Source: Bacteroidota bacterium (lineage in GTDB: Bacteria; Bacteroidota; Bacteroidia; Chitinophagales; Chitinophagaceae). Taken from it: a stretch of DNA of 5,938 bases. Below, one piece after another: positions 5,740 to 5,938 of the stretch. The stretch covers positions 1-5,938 of the forward strand of contig JAKPBL010000163.1 of the NCBI GenBank assembly GCA_029778965.1, written 5' to 3'. The translations under genes and the position numbers were made by a program. Position 1 is the stretch's first letter. Each line of letters starts with the position of its first letter. The notes under the pieces were generated by a model, which was given only the letters and a program-made list of their open reading frames with translations, was not told where the DNA came from and made no database searches.

Positions 5740-5741
5740 GG

Positions 5742-5938
5742 CTACTGTGGGTTATTGACAAACAATCCATTGACGAACCGGGCCTCGGGTGCTTTCTCCT
5801 GCAACAGTTCGGGGATGTCGCCGATCAGTTGGTCGACCTCGTCTTTCTTGAGCCCGTCGTAGATCCGGCGAACACGGCCGCCCTTGTCCACCAATGCAAA
5901 AAACTGCGTATGGATGAACTGGTCATCTATCGCCTGGT
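5742..5938 (-). CDS. SCO1/SenC family protein, C-terminal fragment (runs off window)
   Basis: The minus-strand frame is open from the right edge to a TAG at 5744-5742 and gives 64 residues beginning QAIDDQFIHTQFFALVDKGG and ending in GLFVNNPQ. The pattern 'FIHTQFFALVD-GGRVRRIYDG' followed by a helix with 'EVDQLIGDIPELL' is the C-terminal end of SCO1/SenC/PrrC thioredoxin-fold proteins. Its His (codon 5912-5910), in an H-T context, corresponds to the copper-ligand His. These proteins deliver copper to cytochrome c oxidase or act as membrane-anchored thiol oxidoreductases. The CxxxC copper site and any membrane anchor lie outside the window and cannot be checked. The gene is two bases upstream of fur on the same strand, a probable operon. 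Confidence 0.82.
   Translation of the reverse strand, partial: QAIDDQFIHTQFFALVDKGGRVRRIYDGLKKDEVDQLIGDIPELLQEKAPEARFVNGLFVNNPQ

Noticed and set aside
1..5938. Mobile elements, CRISPR arrays, tRNA/rRNA genes, defence systems
   Set aside because: No transposase, integrase, direct-repeat arrays, cloverleaf or defence-type motifs were seen; gene content is ordinary chromosomal.

Overview
The window looks like core chromosome of a member of the Bacteroidota, most likely a Chitinophagaceae-type bacterium of moderate to high GC. Three things support this: a DUF5606 protein, which is a Bacteroidota-restricted family; Bacteroidota-style promoter elements (TTG ... TAnnTTTG) with no clear Shine-Dalgarno sequences; and very tight gene packing. 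The family-level placement is inference. No insertion sequence, CRISPR array, tRNA, rRNA or prophage signal was seen.

Layout, left to right: (1) 1-1451 (+), the C-terminal half of DNA polymerase I (polA), entering from the left edge with its proofreading motif III and polymerase motifs A, B and C intact. (2) 1469-2122 (+), a cytosolic DsbA/FrnE-like thioredoxin-fold protein with a CGWC active site. (3) 2123-2713 (-), a YdjA-like FMN nitroreductase, convergent with the previous gene with no intergenic base. (4) 2825-3424 (+), a DUF5606 protein with a histone-H1-like Lys/Ala/Glu tail. It overlaps by 4 nt (5) 3421-5157 (+), an M3-family zinc oligoendopeptidase. (6) 5158-5319, a non-coding gap that appears to hold a self-contained small transcription unit: consensus promoter, 12-codon ORF inside a hairpin, and intrinsic terminator. 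(7) 5320-5739 (-), a Fur-family metalloregulator. (8) 5742-5938 (-), the C-terminal end of a SCO1/SenC copper-chaperone-like protein, two bases upstream of fur and probably in the same operon.

Most genes are ordinary housekeeping or redox/metal functions. DsbA-like protein, nitroreductase, Fur and SCO form a loose redox/metal neighbourhood, but only DUF5606-peptidase and SCO-Fur look like true operon pairs. The observation most worth following is the small unit at 5197-5328. Its promoter is a full match to the Bacteroidota consensus. Its terminator is strand-polarised by G-U pairs. Its U-tract is encoded by the last two Lys codons of the opposing fur gene. The RNA has leader-peptide/attenuator-like architecture but no gene downstream on its own strand within the window.
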